DNA from: an uncultured Clostridia bacterium
GTDB taxonomy: Bacteria; Bacillota; Clostridia; Oscillospirales; Acutalibacteraceae
Direction of reading: 5' to 3'
Assembly: GCA_946627725.1 (NCBI GenBank)
Contig: CAMOVW010000002.1
Span: 1 to 48,953 of the forward strand
Length of the DNA: 48,953 nt
The notes under the pieces: generated by a model
What the model was told of the DNA's origin: nothing
Database searches by the model: none
Seen by the model: the letters and a program-made list of their open reading frames with translations, nothing else
Translations under genes and position numbers: made by a program
Shown here: positions 1 to 9,279 of the stretch, in pieces
Position numbering within the stretch: position 1 is the stretch's first letter
Layout: every line of letters starts with the position of its first letter

Positions 1-526
1 CGTATATGTGGACGATGTATATCAGCTTGCCTGTATCCTTGCCGGACGGGGCCATTCCCTGATGTTCGGCGGCGGCATGAACGGCCTGATGGGGGCTTCC
101 GCCCGTGGCTTTACGGACGGCGGCGGCCATATTATCGGCGTTGCGCCCCGGTTTTTCGATCAGCCCGGCGTGCTCTACGGGCAGTGCGATGAATTTGTTT
201 TTACGGATTCCATGCGGGACCGTAAGAAATATATGGAAGACAATTCCGACGCCTTTATCGTTGTGCCCGGCGGTATCGGTACTTATGAGGAGTTTTTTGA
301 GGTGCTTACGCTCAAATCGCTGGGCCGCCACGGAAAGCCCATTGTGCTCTATAATATCAACGGGTTTTACGATAACCTTGTGCGTCTGATCGAAGAAGGG
401 GACGAGAAGGGCTTTATCAGTACCGTTGTTCACTCCCTTTATGAGTGTACCGACGACCCCGACGAGGTGATCCGTTACATCGAAGCGGGCGATATGGATA
501 CCGGCGATGCAAAAATCTACGGCTGA
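1..526 (+). CDS. LOG family protein (TIGR00730-type, cytokinin riboside 5'-monophosphate phosphoribohydrolase-like), 5' end truncated by window
   Basis: Translation has GGGMNGLMGA and the PGGIGTYEEFFEV signature; frame is open to the window start. Confidence 0.9.
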   Translation, partial: VYVDDVYQLACILAGRGHSLMFGGGMNGLMGASARGFTDGGGHIIGVAPRFFDQPGVLYGQCDEFVFTDSMRDRKKYMEDNSDAFIVVPGGIGTYEEFFEVLTLKSLGRHGKPIVLYNINGFYDNLVRLIEEGDEKGFISTVVHSLYECTDDPDEVIRYIEAGDMDTGDAKIYG

Positions 527-541
527 AAAAGAGGGGACGGT

Positions 542-883
542 ATGATACAGATCTTCGGTACCAAAAAGAATGCGGATACCCGCAAGGCGGAGCGCTTTTT
601 CAAAGAGCGGGGCGTAAAATATCAGTTTGTGGACCTGAACGAAAAGGGCCTCAGCAAAGGGGAGCTGCAAAGTGTGGCGCAGGCCTGCGGCGGTATCGAC
701 GCGCTGCCGGATCCCTCCTGCAAAGACCGTGATCTGCTCACCCTGATCGGCTTTCTTGTGCCGGAACAAAGATTTGAAAAGATCCTCGAAAACCAGCACC
801 TTCTAAAGCAGCCCATCGTGCGAAACGGCAAACAGGCCGCCGTGGGCTGTCAGCCGGAAAAGTGGAAGGAATGGACCAAGTAA
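542..883 (+). CDS. ArsC/Spx-family thioredoxin-fold protein (arsenate reductase-like)
   Basis: N-terminal IFGTKKNADTRKAERFFKERGVKYQFVDL and later RNGKQAAVGCQPEKW resemble the ArsC/YffB family. Confidence 0.8.
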   Translation: MIQIFGTKKNADTRKAERFFKERGVKYQFVDLNEKGLSKGELQSVAQACGGIDALPDPSCKDRDLLTLIGFLVPEQRFEKILENQHLLKQPIVRNGKQAAVGCQPEKWKEWTK

Positions 884-885
884 GA

Positions 886-914
886 AAAAAAACACCGTCG
901 CCGGTGTTTTTTTC
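886..914 (+). terminator. Intrinsic terminator after the ArsC-family gene (probably bidirectional, also facing folE)
   Basis: aaaaaaacaccg-tcgc-cggtgttttttt, perfect stem with A and T tracts. Confidence 0.8.
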
Positions 915-928
915 ATTTAACGGGGTAT

Positions 929-1489
929 TTATTTGTCGCTGATCAGCGCCAGCGCTTCGGCGCGGGTGCGGGCGTCGGAGCGGATCACGCCCCGCATGGC
1001 GGAGGTGCGGGTCAGCGCGCCGGCGGCGCGGGCGCCGCGCATGGTCATGCACAGGTGTTCCGCCTCCACGATCACCGCCACGCCTTTGGGCGACAGGTTA
1101 TCGCACAAAAAATCGGCGATCTGGGCGGTAAGCCGCTCCTGCAGCTGGGGCCGCCGGGCGAAGTTATCCACAATGCGCGCCAGTTTTGAAAGGCCGATCA
1201 CCTGTCCCCCGGCGGGGATATACACGATATGCGCCTTGCCCACAAAGGGCAGCAGATGGTGTTCGCACATGGAATACAGCGGTATATCCCGCACTACAAC
1301 CATCTCGTCGTTGTTTTCTTCGTTAAACAGCTTGATAAAAGACTTCGGGTCCTTCTCCAGGCCGGAAAAGATCTCGGCGTACATATTCGCCACCCGCTTC
1401 GGGGTTTCAACCAACCCTTCCCGTTCCGGGTCTTCGCCGATGGCGATCAGTATTTCGCGTACCGCCGCTTCAATTCTCTGTTTATCCAT
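929..1489 (-). CDS. folE: GTP cyclohydrolase I
   Basis: [20 protein letters not shown] and LCMTMRGAR motifs. Confidence 0.97.
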   Translation of the reverse strand: MDKQRIEAAVREILIAIGEDPEREGLVETPKRVANMYAEIFSGLEKDPKSFIKLFNEENNDEMVVVRDIPLYSMCEHHLLPFVGKAHIVYIPAGGQVIGLSKLARIVDNFARRPQLQERLTAQIADFLCDNLSPKGVAVIVEAEHLCMTMRGARAAGALTRTSAMRGVIRSDARTRAEALALISDK

Positions 1490-1501
1490 AGTTTGGCTCC
1501 C

Positions 1502-2707
1502 TTACGGCGTATATACAATGGTAAACGCCGCCGTTTTCAGATCCAGCACCTTATAATTGAACTGTGAGATGCCGTTGAGTACCTTGTTGCCGATGCGGAT
1601 CGAGGTCACGTAACCCCGGTTTTCGTCGATACAGCCGTCGTGGGAGAGGATCTCAAGCCAATCGGCCGGGTCAGAAGAGAGAACCACGCCGGAATCCCAA
1701 TCCATAATATACTCCCGCATTGTTGCGGAGGAGCAGGTATAGGTGGTTATGAAATTGCGGTTGTTCATCTCAAAGGGGGAGGGGACCGAAACCGGATATT
1801 CGCCCCAGAACCAGCCCTCCTCGGCGCTCAGGGTCCTGCCCGCGGACATATCGAAGTACGCCGCCTGAATCGCCTCGTTGCTGCCGTCGTTTTCCATCGC
1901 GAGATATTTGCCCATCACTTCCGCCGCCGCCTTTTTTACAATGGAGGGCAGATTGGAATAACCCGTGTAAGAGGGCAAACCTACCTGATAATAATTACGC
2001 ACGTTGAAATTGAAGTATTTCAGAAGTGAGAGCACCGCAATGCCCTGCGCCTTCTGGGCTTCGTAAGGGGATTCGTCGCCGATCTCCATATAGATGATGC
2101 GCGCCAGAAGCTGCTCGGTGTCGTAATACCCGGCGGAGCTGGTGGAGGTAGAGGGGTAGTATACGGTTTCAGGGTAATCGTAGTCGGTTACGATACGGGA
2201 GCCGGGGAAGTAGTGCGCCAGAATATCCTCGCAGGTAAAGCCCACTTCTCCCATGGCGATCGCGCCCTGCTGGGGCAGGCCCACGCCGTCGCCGTTGCCG
2301 TATTCAATAAACGTAAAGGTATCGTGCCCCGCGTTGATCACCGGATCTTTGGGCGGGGTACAGGCCAGTTTGCTCCAGAGCGCGGCGTTTTTATCCGGGT
2401 TCGCTTCCACGGTCTTGCCGCCGAAATCCTCCAGCTTTACGCCGGCGCGCAGAATCAGACGCGCGTCCGCCGCGTTTACGGCGCCGTTGCCGTCCACATC
2501 GCCGATGCGGACCAGATCTTCGGTGCTCTTATCCAGCCCCACGGCAAGGCGCAGCGCGGTGCGCGCGTCCGAGGCGGTGATGTTTCCGTCGTTATCCAGA
2601 TCGCCCAGCAGTACCGTTGCGGCAGAGGCGGGCAGCGCCATGCTCATTACAAAAAGCGCCGTAAGCAAAAAGGGAATGATTCTTTGAAGTGCGGAATGAT
2701 GTTTCAT
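1502..2707 (-). CDS. Secreted SpoIID/LytB-like domain protein with two N-terminal dockerin type I repeats
   Basis: Signal peptide; GDLDNDGNITASDARTALRLAVGL and GDVDGNGAVNAADARLILRAGVKL dockerin repeats; LLARIIYMEIGDESPYEAQKAQGIAVLS and AAYFDMSAGRTLSAEEGWFWGEYPV resemble SpoIID. Confidence 0.75.
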   Translation of the reverse strand: MKHHSALQRIIPFLLTALFVMSMALPASAATVLLGDLDNDGNITASDARTALRLAVGLDKSTEDLVRIGDVDGNGAVNAADARLILRAGVKLEDFGGKTVEANPDKNAALWSKLACTPPKDPVINAGHDTFTFIEYGNGDGVGLPQQGAIAMGEVGFTCEDILAHYFPGSRIVTDYDYPETVYYPSTSTSSAGYYDTEQLLARIIYMEIGDESPYEAQKAQGIAVLSLLKYFNFNVRNYYQVGLPSYTGYSNLPSIVKKAAAEVMGKYLAMENDGSNEAIQAAYFDMSAGRTLSAEEGWFWGEYPVSVPSPFEMNNRNFITTYTCSSATMREYIMDWDSGVVLSSDPADWLEILSHDGCIDENRGYVTSIRIGNKVLNGISQFNYKVLDLKTAAFTIVYTP

Positions 2708-2715
2708 AATATCGT

Positions 2716-3984
2716 TTACTCCCAGATCACGGTTTCCGTTTGATCGGTCACGGTATAAAACGGTATGCCGTCGCCGGTCACGGCGGCTTCGGTGGTCTCT
2801 TTTTCTTCAAACAGCTTACCTACCAGGGGGATGCGCTCCATCGTTAAACGCGCAGAGTAGGCCCAATCCTTCAGCGTGTAAGCGTTGCGATGGAAATAGT
2901 ATCCGCCGCCCGCGCCGATCAGTAATATCAGCGCCAGCACCGCGGCGATCGCGCTTTTGTATTTGCTTATGATTTTGCGCTCTTTCTCCTGTTTTGCGGC
3001 GTCGGCCTGTCTTACCACGGCCATGCCGGCGTCGTTATCCATAATACGGCACAGCAGCTTGCACAGCTCGCCGCAGCAGCGGAACAGAAAATCGCCGGTA
3101 TCCTCGCCGAAAAAGGAGTGTATCTCCCGCACGGTGGTCTCGGAATCGTTGGTAACGGCAACATAAACGGTTTTCGGGGCGTTGGGGTCGTCCCCCACGT
3201 AATAAGCGTTGCTTAATGCGATACCGTAAGGCACGCCAACAAATTCCGCCGCTGTGATGGAAAGATTCACCACATACTCGTTCGGGGGCGTGATCCCTCT
3301 TTTTTCCGCTTTTGTGCCGATAAGGATCCGCTGCGACAGCTCCGGTACGTGGGCTGCGTATTGTTTGAAGATCGCCGCGGTTTTTGTGCCTGCCAGCGCG
3401 ATCTTCACGCCCTCTCGCTTTGCCGAAGCGGCCAGCTGCTGCGCATCGTAGTACTGCAGCGGTTCCATGTTGATGTTTGCGCCGAAGTTATCGTTGAGGT
3501 ATGGGATCACCTGTGTGGTGAGCAGCACCCGGGTGCGGTCGCCGGAATAGGGCAGCAGCAGAACCGTCTGATGCCCGCGTTTGCTTGAAAATCCCGCGTA
3601 TAGGCCGTCCTTGAGTACAAATACGGTGGAATCCACCGCCACGCCGGAGTGGCATACGTTGAAATAGGCGGAATCCAGATCTCTGGAGGAGGCGGATTTC
3701 AGCGCAACGCTCAGCAGGGCTTCATCCACGGTAAGGGTGAGCCCCAGCGCCTTGCAAAGGATGTCTTTGGTGTCGGCAAACTTTTTGAGGTCGGCGAAAA
3801 AGATCACCGTGTCGGAATCCGAAAAAGCCTTTCCGATCGAAACGGTTGCGTCTTTCAGCGTGGAAAAATGCTGAAGGGCATGGTTATCCGTCAGCACGTT
3901 TGAGAAGGTCCGCTGTAAGATCTCGTCAAAGTTCTGTTCGGCGTTGGGTGTGCTGCCGTCCAGAAAAAATAATCTCGCTTTCAT
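2716..3984 (-). CDS. Membrane-anchored CinA-like protein (degenerate MoCF plus CinA C-terminal-like regions, C-terminal TM)
   Basis: VIFFADLKKFADTKDILCKALGLTLTVDEALL ... LLLPYSGDRTRVLLTTQVIPYL parallels the CinA N-domain; VPYGIALSNAYYVGDDPNAPKTVYVAVTND parallels its C-domain; TM at AIAAVLALILLIGAGGGYYF. Confidence 0.5.
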   Translation of the reverse strand: MKARLFFLDGSTPNAEQNFDEILQRTFSNVLTDNHALQHFSTLKDATVSIGKAFSDSDTVIFFADLKKFADTKDILCKALGLTLTVDEALLSVALKSASSRDLDSAYFNVCHSGVAVDSTVFVLKDGLYAGFSSKRGHQTVLLLPYSGDRTRVLLTTQVIPYLNDNFGANINMEPLQYYDAQQLAASAKREGVKIALAGTKTAAIFKQYAAHVPELSQRILIGTKAEKRGITPPNEYVVNLSITAAEFVGVPYGIALSNAYYVGDDPNAPKTVYVAVTNDSETTVREIHSFFGEDTGDFLFRCCGELCKLLCRIMDNDAGMAVVRQADAAKQEKERKIISKYKSAIAAVLALILLIGAGGGYYFHRNAYTLKDWAYSARLTMERIPLVGKLFEEKETTEAAVTGDGIPFYTVTDQTETVIWE

Positions 3985-4028
3985 ACTCTTTCCCTTTCCG
4001 TATGGTTTACGCCGCGCAAATAAAAGCG

Positions 4029-6461
4029 TCAGTTGACTTCTTCATCATTTTCGTTATAGTAATCCGGCTCATCCGGCGGGGTATAATCGTTTTCGCTTTC
4101 CGTGTCGCGGTAAGCAGAGGCGTCCTCTTGTGTGGGGGTGTAATCACGGTATTCCGTCGGCGCGGCGGTGGTGTAATCGTTGTAGCTCCGCTCTGTTGTG
4201 CGGGTGGTTTCGTAAGAAGCGGTCGTTCTCTCGGTTGCGCTCTGCGCGGCGGTAACTGCGGTGGTTGCGGTGGCGGCGGTGGTCGCAGCGGCTCTGCCGC
4301 CGGTGTAATATGCCGCAGGGAAGATGGCGTTGGCGTCGTAATATACCTGATTCTTATCGATCTCTTCGCTCTCGCCCTCGCGCAGCTGCCGCGCCACGAT
4401 CACCAGACGGCCGCTGTCGAAAATGCTGCGGTAGCAGGTATACAGCATCAGGGTCTTATCCCCCGGCTGTACGTCCACGCCGGTGTGTATCATGGAGCGC
4501 GCCTGGATCTGCGCCATTTTGGCCATGAACGCGTTGTCGCTCTCAAAGGTGGGGTAAAGATAATCGAACACATAGCCGTTGTCGTCTTCCGAGTTTGCGT
4601 TGGTAAGCATCACGGCAAAAATCTTCCATTTGGTGGTTTCGTAAAGCGTATCCAGCGTGATCACGGGCGCGTTCAGATAGCCGTCAACCTTCATATATTC
4701 TTCCAGACGGTTGAATATCAGGTGGTCGTGGGTGTTGTGGCCGTAGATGATGGTGTTCTTGCTCAGACCTTCTTTACCCATTGTGCAGTCCGATTTTACG
4801 TAGGGGTTGCCGTAACGGCTGTATTTGCCGTAAATGTTGCGGTAAAGATAATAATCGTCGCTGTCGGTTTGCAGCAGCACGGTGCTGATTTTGGTGTTGG
4901 GTATATGGAGCCAGCCCACCACGTCTTTGCTGGTGGCGTAAAGCTCGGCAAATTTGATGTTCATTCCCTCGGGGAAATCCACGTCAGGGTATTTCGCCCG
5001 CAGCTTTGCCCAGGCCTCGTCCAGCTCGTAATCGGGGATGTTGCTCAGATCTATCATGGATTGCTCCCCGTTTCTTACTTCGCGGATCCTTGCAAGATAG
5101 TTGTTCAGATAGATCGCCAGATAGATCAGCCCGCATATCAGCGCAAGGAAGGATATATCCATGATCACCTTGCGGAATTTTTCTTTGCCGGAATCGTCTT
5201 TGTTCGGCAGGTTTTTATGGAAAAACTTTCGCGCGCCCTCTTTTGAGAAGTGGGTTTTCATAAAGAACGAGAATTTCTCGCCCCGGGTTTTCGTAATGGT
5301 TTTTTCCTGCGCGGTGCTCATGGCGCGCATGCGGCGCACGGTGGCTTCGTCCAGCTTCTCCGCAAGAGGGGAGGCCTTCAGGATCTCGGCTGCGCCGGCC
5401 GCTGCGGCGGTGCTGTAGGTTGCGGCGGGGGTGTAGGCGCCCTTTTGCGCAGGTGGGGGATTCTTTGCGATGTTTGCCTCCATCTGCGCTATTTTGCGCT
5501 GCTTTTCTTCCAAAAGCTGCAGCGAGCGCAGTTTTGCTTCGGTTTCCTGCGCTTCCTTGGCCTTTTGTTCCTTGCGGCGCTGGGCCTTTTCCACCGTGTC
5601 TTTCCAGCGTTCTTTAAAAAGCTCGTCGCTGTCGAAATCGCTTGAGAAAGCTTCAAGCACGGCGTTGTCTACCGAACGCTGTTTTTCGGGCGTAAGCCCT
5701 CTGTTTTCGGGTTCGGGCTGCTTTTCCGGCTTTGGGAAATTCGCCGTCTGGCCGGGCTGCGGGGCAAAATTACGGGGCATCTGGGGTTTCGGCTCCTGCT
5801 GTATTCCTTTGAAATCCATAGTATTATCCTTTATCGGCGGTTGAAATGATGGCTGCGGTGTTTTTTTCGGCTGCGCCGGGATTTTTCTTGCGGAACGGGG
5901 CGGTTTATCCGCTCTTGCCGGCTGTTTTTTCTCCCGCGGTTCATCCGCCCTCGAAAAATGAAATTCGTTCGCGTAGGGCGGCGGCTGCCGCTGCGGCTCA
6001 TCACGGTAATACTTGCCGCGCTTTGCGGCCTCTTCCTTCGCCTGATCTTCCCAATCCGCGTCGAATACCACCCGCTCGCCGCTTTCTCCTACCCCCTGCG
6101 AGGGGTAAACCACGCTGCCGTCGTAGGCGAATTCCGGATGCACGGCCTCAGGCGTCTGCATGGATACCGCACCGCGCACGCTGGGCGCCATTTTGCGGGC
6201 GATGCGCTTTTCCATCGCCCTCTGGTTCGCCACCGCCGCATCCGCCTCTGCGGAATAATCTCTGCGGGGAAATACGCCGGTATTGTCGTCCGGCGCGTAT
6301 TCGGCGTTATATTTTGAAAACATATCGGTGTAATCGGAGCTGTAATCTCCGGTTCCGCCGATGATCTCGCCGATGATATCATCCACGTTGCGCTCCGCGC
6401 CTTTGGTTACGGAATCCCGCAGCGCGTCGGCAGTGGTTTGTTTTTCGTCTTTTGTATCCAT
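4029..6461 (-). CDS. Class B sortase with a ~430-aa N-terminal cytoplasmic low-complexity extension and Thr-rich C-terminal tail
   Basis: Catalytic signatures TIIYGHNTHD (His), TLMLYTCYRS (Cys), GRLVIVARQLR (Arg); TM at ISFLALICGLIYLAIYL. Confidence 0.85.
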   Translation of the reverse strand: MDTKDEKQTTADALRDSVTKGAERNVDDIIGEIIGGTGDYSSDYTDMFSKYNAEYAPDDNTGVFPRRDYSAEADAAVANQRAMEKRIARKMAPSVRGAVSMQTPEAVHPEFAYDGSVVYPSQGVGESGERVVFDADWEDQAKEEAAKRGKYYRDEPQRQPPPYANEFHFSRADEPREKKQPARADKPPRSARKIPAQPKKTPQPSFQPPIKDNTMDFKGIQQEPKPQMPRNFAPQPGQTANFPKPEKQPEPENRGLTPEKQRSVDNAVLEAFSSDFDSDELFKERWKDTVEKAQRRKEQKAKEAQETEAKLRSLQLLEEKQRKIAQMEANIAKNPPPAQKGAYTPAATYSTAAAAGAAEILKASPLAEKLDEATVRRMRAMSTAQEKTITKTRGEKFSFFMKTHFSKEGARKFFHKNLPNKDDSGKEKFRKVIMDISFLALICGLIYLAIYLNNYLARIREVRNGEQSMIDLSNIPDYELDEAWAKLRAKYPDVDFPEGMNIKFAELYATSKDVVGWLHIPNTKISTVLLQTDSDDYYLYRNIYGKYSRYGNPYVKSDCTMGKEGLSKNTIIYGHNTHDHLIFNRLEEYMKVDGYLNAPVITLDTLYETTKWKIFAVMLTNANSEDDNGYVFDYLYPTFESDNAFMAKMAQIQARSMIHTGVDVQPGDKTLMLYTCYRSIFDSGRLVIVARQLREGESEEIDKNQVYYDANAIFPAAYYTGGRAAATTAATATTAVTAAQSATERTTASYETTRTTERSYNDYTTAAPTEYRDYTPTQEDASAYRDTESENDYTPPDEPDYYNENDEEVN

Positions 6462-6484
6462 TCTTCCCCTCCGGAAAAAGTGAT

Positions 6485-7570
6485 TCAGTATTCAATGAAC
6501 ACGGGTACGTTTACATAAGGATTCGCAATGCCCTGCTGGGTGTACCACAGCTGGGGCATGCGGCGGTTCTCGTTCTGGTAGGCAAGGGAGGTGTCTACGG
6601 TTTCATCTTCCCCATCCCGTACAAGCCTGGCCATCACCACGCAGCGCATCTCAACGTATTCCGTAAGATTCATCATATAGGTACAGGTGGAAAGGCACAG
6701 CAGCTTATCCGTGGGCAGAATATCCACGGCGGGGTTTACGATCCAGCTGCGGCGCATGATCTCCTGCGTAAAGCCGGGCATTTCCGCGTCCGAGATATAG
6801 GGCGACCAGTAATAAAAAACGTGTCCGTTGTCGTCCTGCGGTTCCGTGTTGGTGATAAAGCAGGCAAAAATCTTCCACTTATAGTTATCGTACAGGGTGT
6901 TCATCTCGATCAGCGGATACTGCTTATAAAACGCTACGTCCTCGTAGTTTTCCAGCGGGGCGAAAATGCAGTCGTCCGTGGTAAGATGATGGCCGTAAAT
7001 GATGGTCACCTTTGAGAGCGCGTCTCTGCCTTTCCCTACGGAATTGCGGAAGTCCATCCAGATGGAACCTCTGTGGTCGCTTTCCAGATAAAAATTCGCG
7101 CGCTCGTATTTTGTGTTGTCTTCCGCCTGTATCACGGGGAAATCGATGCAGGTGCCGTTCACCCGGATCCAGCCGATCACGTCTTCGTTTGCGGAATACA
7201 GCGCTTTGAAGGAATCCTGTATCCCGTCCGGGAATTTTACGCCCCGTATGGACGGCGTAAGCGTTGGGCTGATGGCGGAGGCGGGCTGATAATAGTCGGT
7301 TTCCGGATTCGGCGGCGCGGTGGCTTTCGAGGCATCGTAGCTGTTCCAGCGGCCGGTGCGGTGCAGCAGCACGGCGATCACGATCAGCACGGCGATATTC
7401 AGCGCCGAAACCGCCGTAATATAGATCTTATCGCCCTTGGTGGCTCTGCCCGCCTGTTCTTTTTTCAGATCTTTCAGGTCTTCTTTTGAGTTGTAGAGCC
7501 CGTCGAGATACGCGCTGTTTTCCTGCGCGGGGGCGTCGGGCGAGGTATGTTTTTTGGTAGGGTGCGGCAA
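6485..7570 (-). CDS. Class B sortase
   Basis: VIGWIRVNGTCIDFPVIQ, TIIYGHHLTTDD, LLCLSTCTYMM, MRCVVMARLVR. TTG start at 7570 preferred: GGAGGG RBS ~9 nt upstream; the ORF track extends further to 7699. Confidence 0.85.
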   Translation of the reverse strand: MPHPTKKHTSPDAPAQENSAYLDGLYNSKEDLKDLKKEQAGRATKGDKIYITAVSALNIAVLIVIAVLLHRTGRWNSYDASKATAPPNPETDYYQPASAISPTLTPSIRGVKFPDGIQDSFKALYSANEDVIGWIRVNGTCIDFPVIQAEDNTKYERANFYLESDHRGSIWMDFRNSVGKGRDALSKVTIIYGHHLTTDDCIFAPLENYEDVAFYKQYPLIEMNTLYDNYKWKIFACFITNTEPQDDNGHVFYYWSPYISDAEMPGFTQEIMRRSWIVNPAVDILPTDKLLCLSTCTYMMNLTEYVEMRCVVMARLVRDGEDETVDTSLAYQNENRRMPQLWYTQQGIANPYVNVPVFIEY

Positions 7571-7605
7571 AAAAAGATCCCTCCGATTGCAGTGATTATT
7601 TTGCG

Positions 7606-7626
7606 TTATCCGGCGTCGCCGGATAA
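7606..7626. promoter_or_regulatory. 21-bp perfect dyad TTATCCGGCG-T-CGCCGGATAA in the sortase leader
   Basis: Direct reading; 10-bp arms with 1-nt centre. Confidence 0.5.
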
Positions 7627-7792
7627 AAATCGGTAACACAAAGAAACCGCCGGCGGCGGCCTTCGGTTTTATGATAACATAAAAAAACCGCCGGTACAAG
7701 TGTTAATTAAAAACAATGTTAGAAAATAAAGCTTAAATAAACTTAAATTTTAATTAATTTGTCATTAATACATAAATTTGATTATTTTTTTC

Positions 7793-7821
7793 TTTACTAC
7801 GCGAGAAAATGCTGTTATAAT
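7793..7821 (+). promoter_or_regulatory. Sigma-A-type promoter for apbE/rnf locus
   Basis: TTTACT-17 nt-TATAAT, with TG extended -10. Confidence 0.6.
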
Positions 7822-7858
7822 AAAACCGATCATGTCCGCGCGAAAGGAGAAAACAAAA

Positions 7859-8908
7859 ATGTTCCGTGCAGACCGGGCGCGCGTCGCTTCGGCGGCGGCT
7901 GCCGTTATCGTGTGTATCGTGTTCCTGTTTTCCGCCTGCGGCGCCGAGAGCGCTTCCGGTTCTTCTTTCGCCATGGGCAGCGTGCTTACCGCCCGCATCT
8001 ACGCGGACGCCGACGCCGCCCAGCCCGTACTGAACGATATTTACAGCGGCGTTAACGCGCTGGACCGTCTGATTTCCGCAACGGACGAACAGTCTGAAAT
8101 TTCCCGCCTCAACGCTTCCGGCAGCGGGGTTTGCAGCGAAGATACGCTGCGGGTACTCAGCGATAGCCTTGCGCTGTGCCGCGCGCTGAACGGCAGGCTC
8201 GATATCACGCTCGGCGCCGTTACTTCGCTCTGGGGCTTTGCAGGGGATGCGCCCCGCCTTCCCGCGGCGGAAGAGATCTCCGCCGCCCTGCAAACCAAAG
8301 GCCCCGATAAAGTACAGATCAAAAACGATACCGTAACCCTGGGCGGGGGACAGAAGCTGGATCCCGGCGCGGTGGGCAAGGGCGCCGGCTGCGACGTCGC
8401 CTGCGGCGTGCTGAAAAACGCCGGCCTGCCCGCGGTGATCTCTTTCGGCGGCACGGTGCTGCTTTACGGGCAAAAACCCGGCGGCAGCTGGAGCGTGGGC
8501 CTGCGCGATCCCTTCGGCGGGCAGCAGGATTATTTCGCCACCCTCTCCTTCGCCCCCGAAACGGGCGACAGCGCCGTATTCATCTCCACCTCGGGCAGTT
8601 ACGAAAAAACCTTTACCGAAAACGGCAAAACCTATCACCATATCCTCGATCCCGATACCGGCTATCCGGTGGAAACGGATCTTATCGCCGTAACCGCGGT
8701 GGGGGAAAACGGCCTTACGGCGGATGCGCTCTCTACGGCGCTGTTCGTAAACGGCCTGAACGAGACCTCCCTCGGCTGGATAAATTCCCATCTTACAGGC
8801 GCGGCGTTTGTGTTTTCCGACGGCCGCGTGTACGTCACACCCGGGCTGCGGGACGCGTTCTCGCTTACCGACGAAGCGCGTTTTACTTTAACCGAGAACT
8901 ATGATTGA
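7859..8908 (+). CDS. apbE: FAD:protein FMN transferase (ApbE), lipoprotein
   Basis: Lipobox FLFSACG; LDITLGAVTSLWGF, DPGAVGKGAGCD, HHILDPDTGYPV; ATG 7859 with AAAGGAGA RBS preferred over the ORF start 7778. Confidence 0.93.
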   Translation: MFRADRARVASAAAAVIVCIVFLFSACGAESASGSSFAMGSVLTARIYADADAAQPVLNDIYSGVNALDRLISATDEQSEISRLNASGSGVCSEDTLRVLSDSLALCRALNGRLDITLGAVTSLWGFAGDAPRLPAAEEISAALQTKGPDKVQIKNDTVTLGGGQKLDPGAVGKGAGCDVACGVLKNAGLPAVISFGGTVLLYGQKPGGSWSVGLRDPFGGQQDYFATLSFAPETGDSAVFISTSGSYEKTFTENGKTYHHILDPDTGYPVETDLIAVTAVGENGLTADALSTALFVNGLNETSLGWINSHLTGAAFVFSDGRVYVTPGLRDAFSLTDEARFTLTENYD

Positions 8909-9278
8909 CCGAATCAAACCGAAAAAGGCGGATCTGATCCTGATCCTTCTGCTGCTTGCCGCGGCGTTTTCGCTGCTGTTGGCGCGGGGGCGCGGCGACG
9001 CACTCACGGCGGAGATCACCGTAAACGGCGTATCCGAAAACAGTATCGATCTGCGCGCTGTGGAATCCCCCTATGATATCACGCTGCAAAACGGCGTGCG
9101 CCTGCATGTGGAGCCCGGCGGCATCTCCTTTGCCGAATCCGATTGCCGCGGCAAAGACTGTGTGCGCTGCGGCGTGCTGAAACGGGCCGGGCAGGCGGCC
9201 GCCTGCGTGCCCAATCAAACGCTGGTACTTCTTACCGGAAAACCGCAGAAAGGCGCGCCGGACGCGGTGAGTTACTGA
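8901..9278 (+). CDS. NusG domain II-containing protein
   Basis: TM, then ITVNGVSENSIDLR and CRGKDCVRCGVLKRAGQAAACVPNQTLVLL; overlaps apbE. Confidence 0.85.
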   Translation: MIDRIKPKKADLILILLLLAAAFSLLLARGRGDALTAEITVNGVSENSIDLRAVESPYDITLQNGVRLHVEPGGISFAESDCRGKDCVRCGVLKRAGQAAACVPNQTLVLLTGKPQKGAPDAVSY

Positions 9279-9279
9279 T

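Noticed and set aside
7571-7699. N-terminal extension of the second sortase to 7699
   Set aside because: Arg-rich translation through a dyad region without a good RBS; TTG at 7570 has GGAGGG at proper spacing.
7700-7717. Rex-like operator (tgttaattaaaaacaa) upstream of the rnf locus
   Set aside because: Only one half-site matches TTGTTAAnnnnTTAACAA well; spacing and right half are off.
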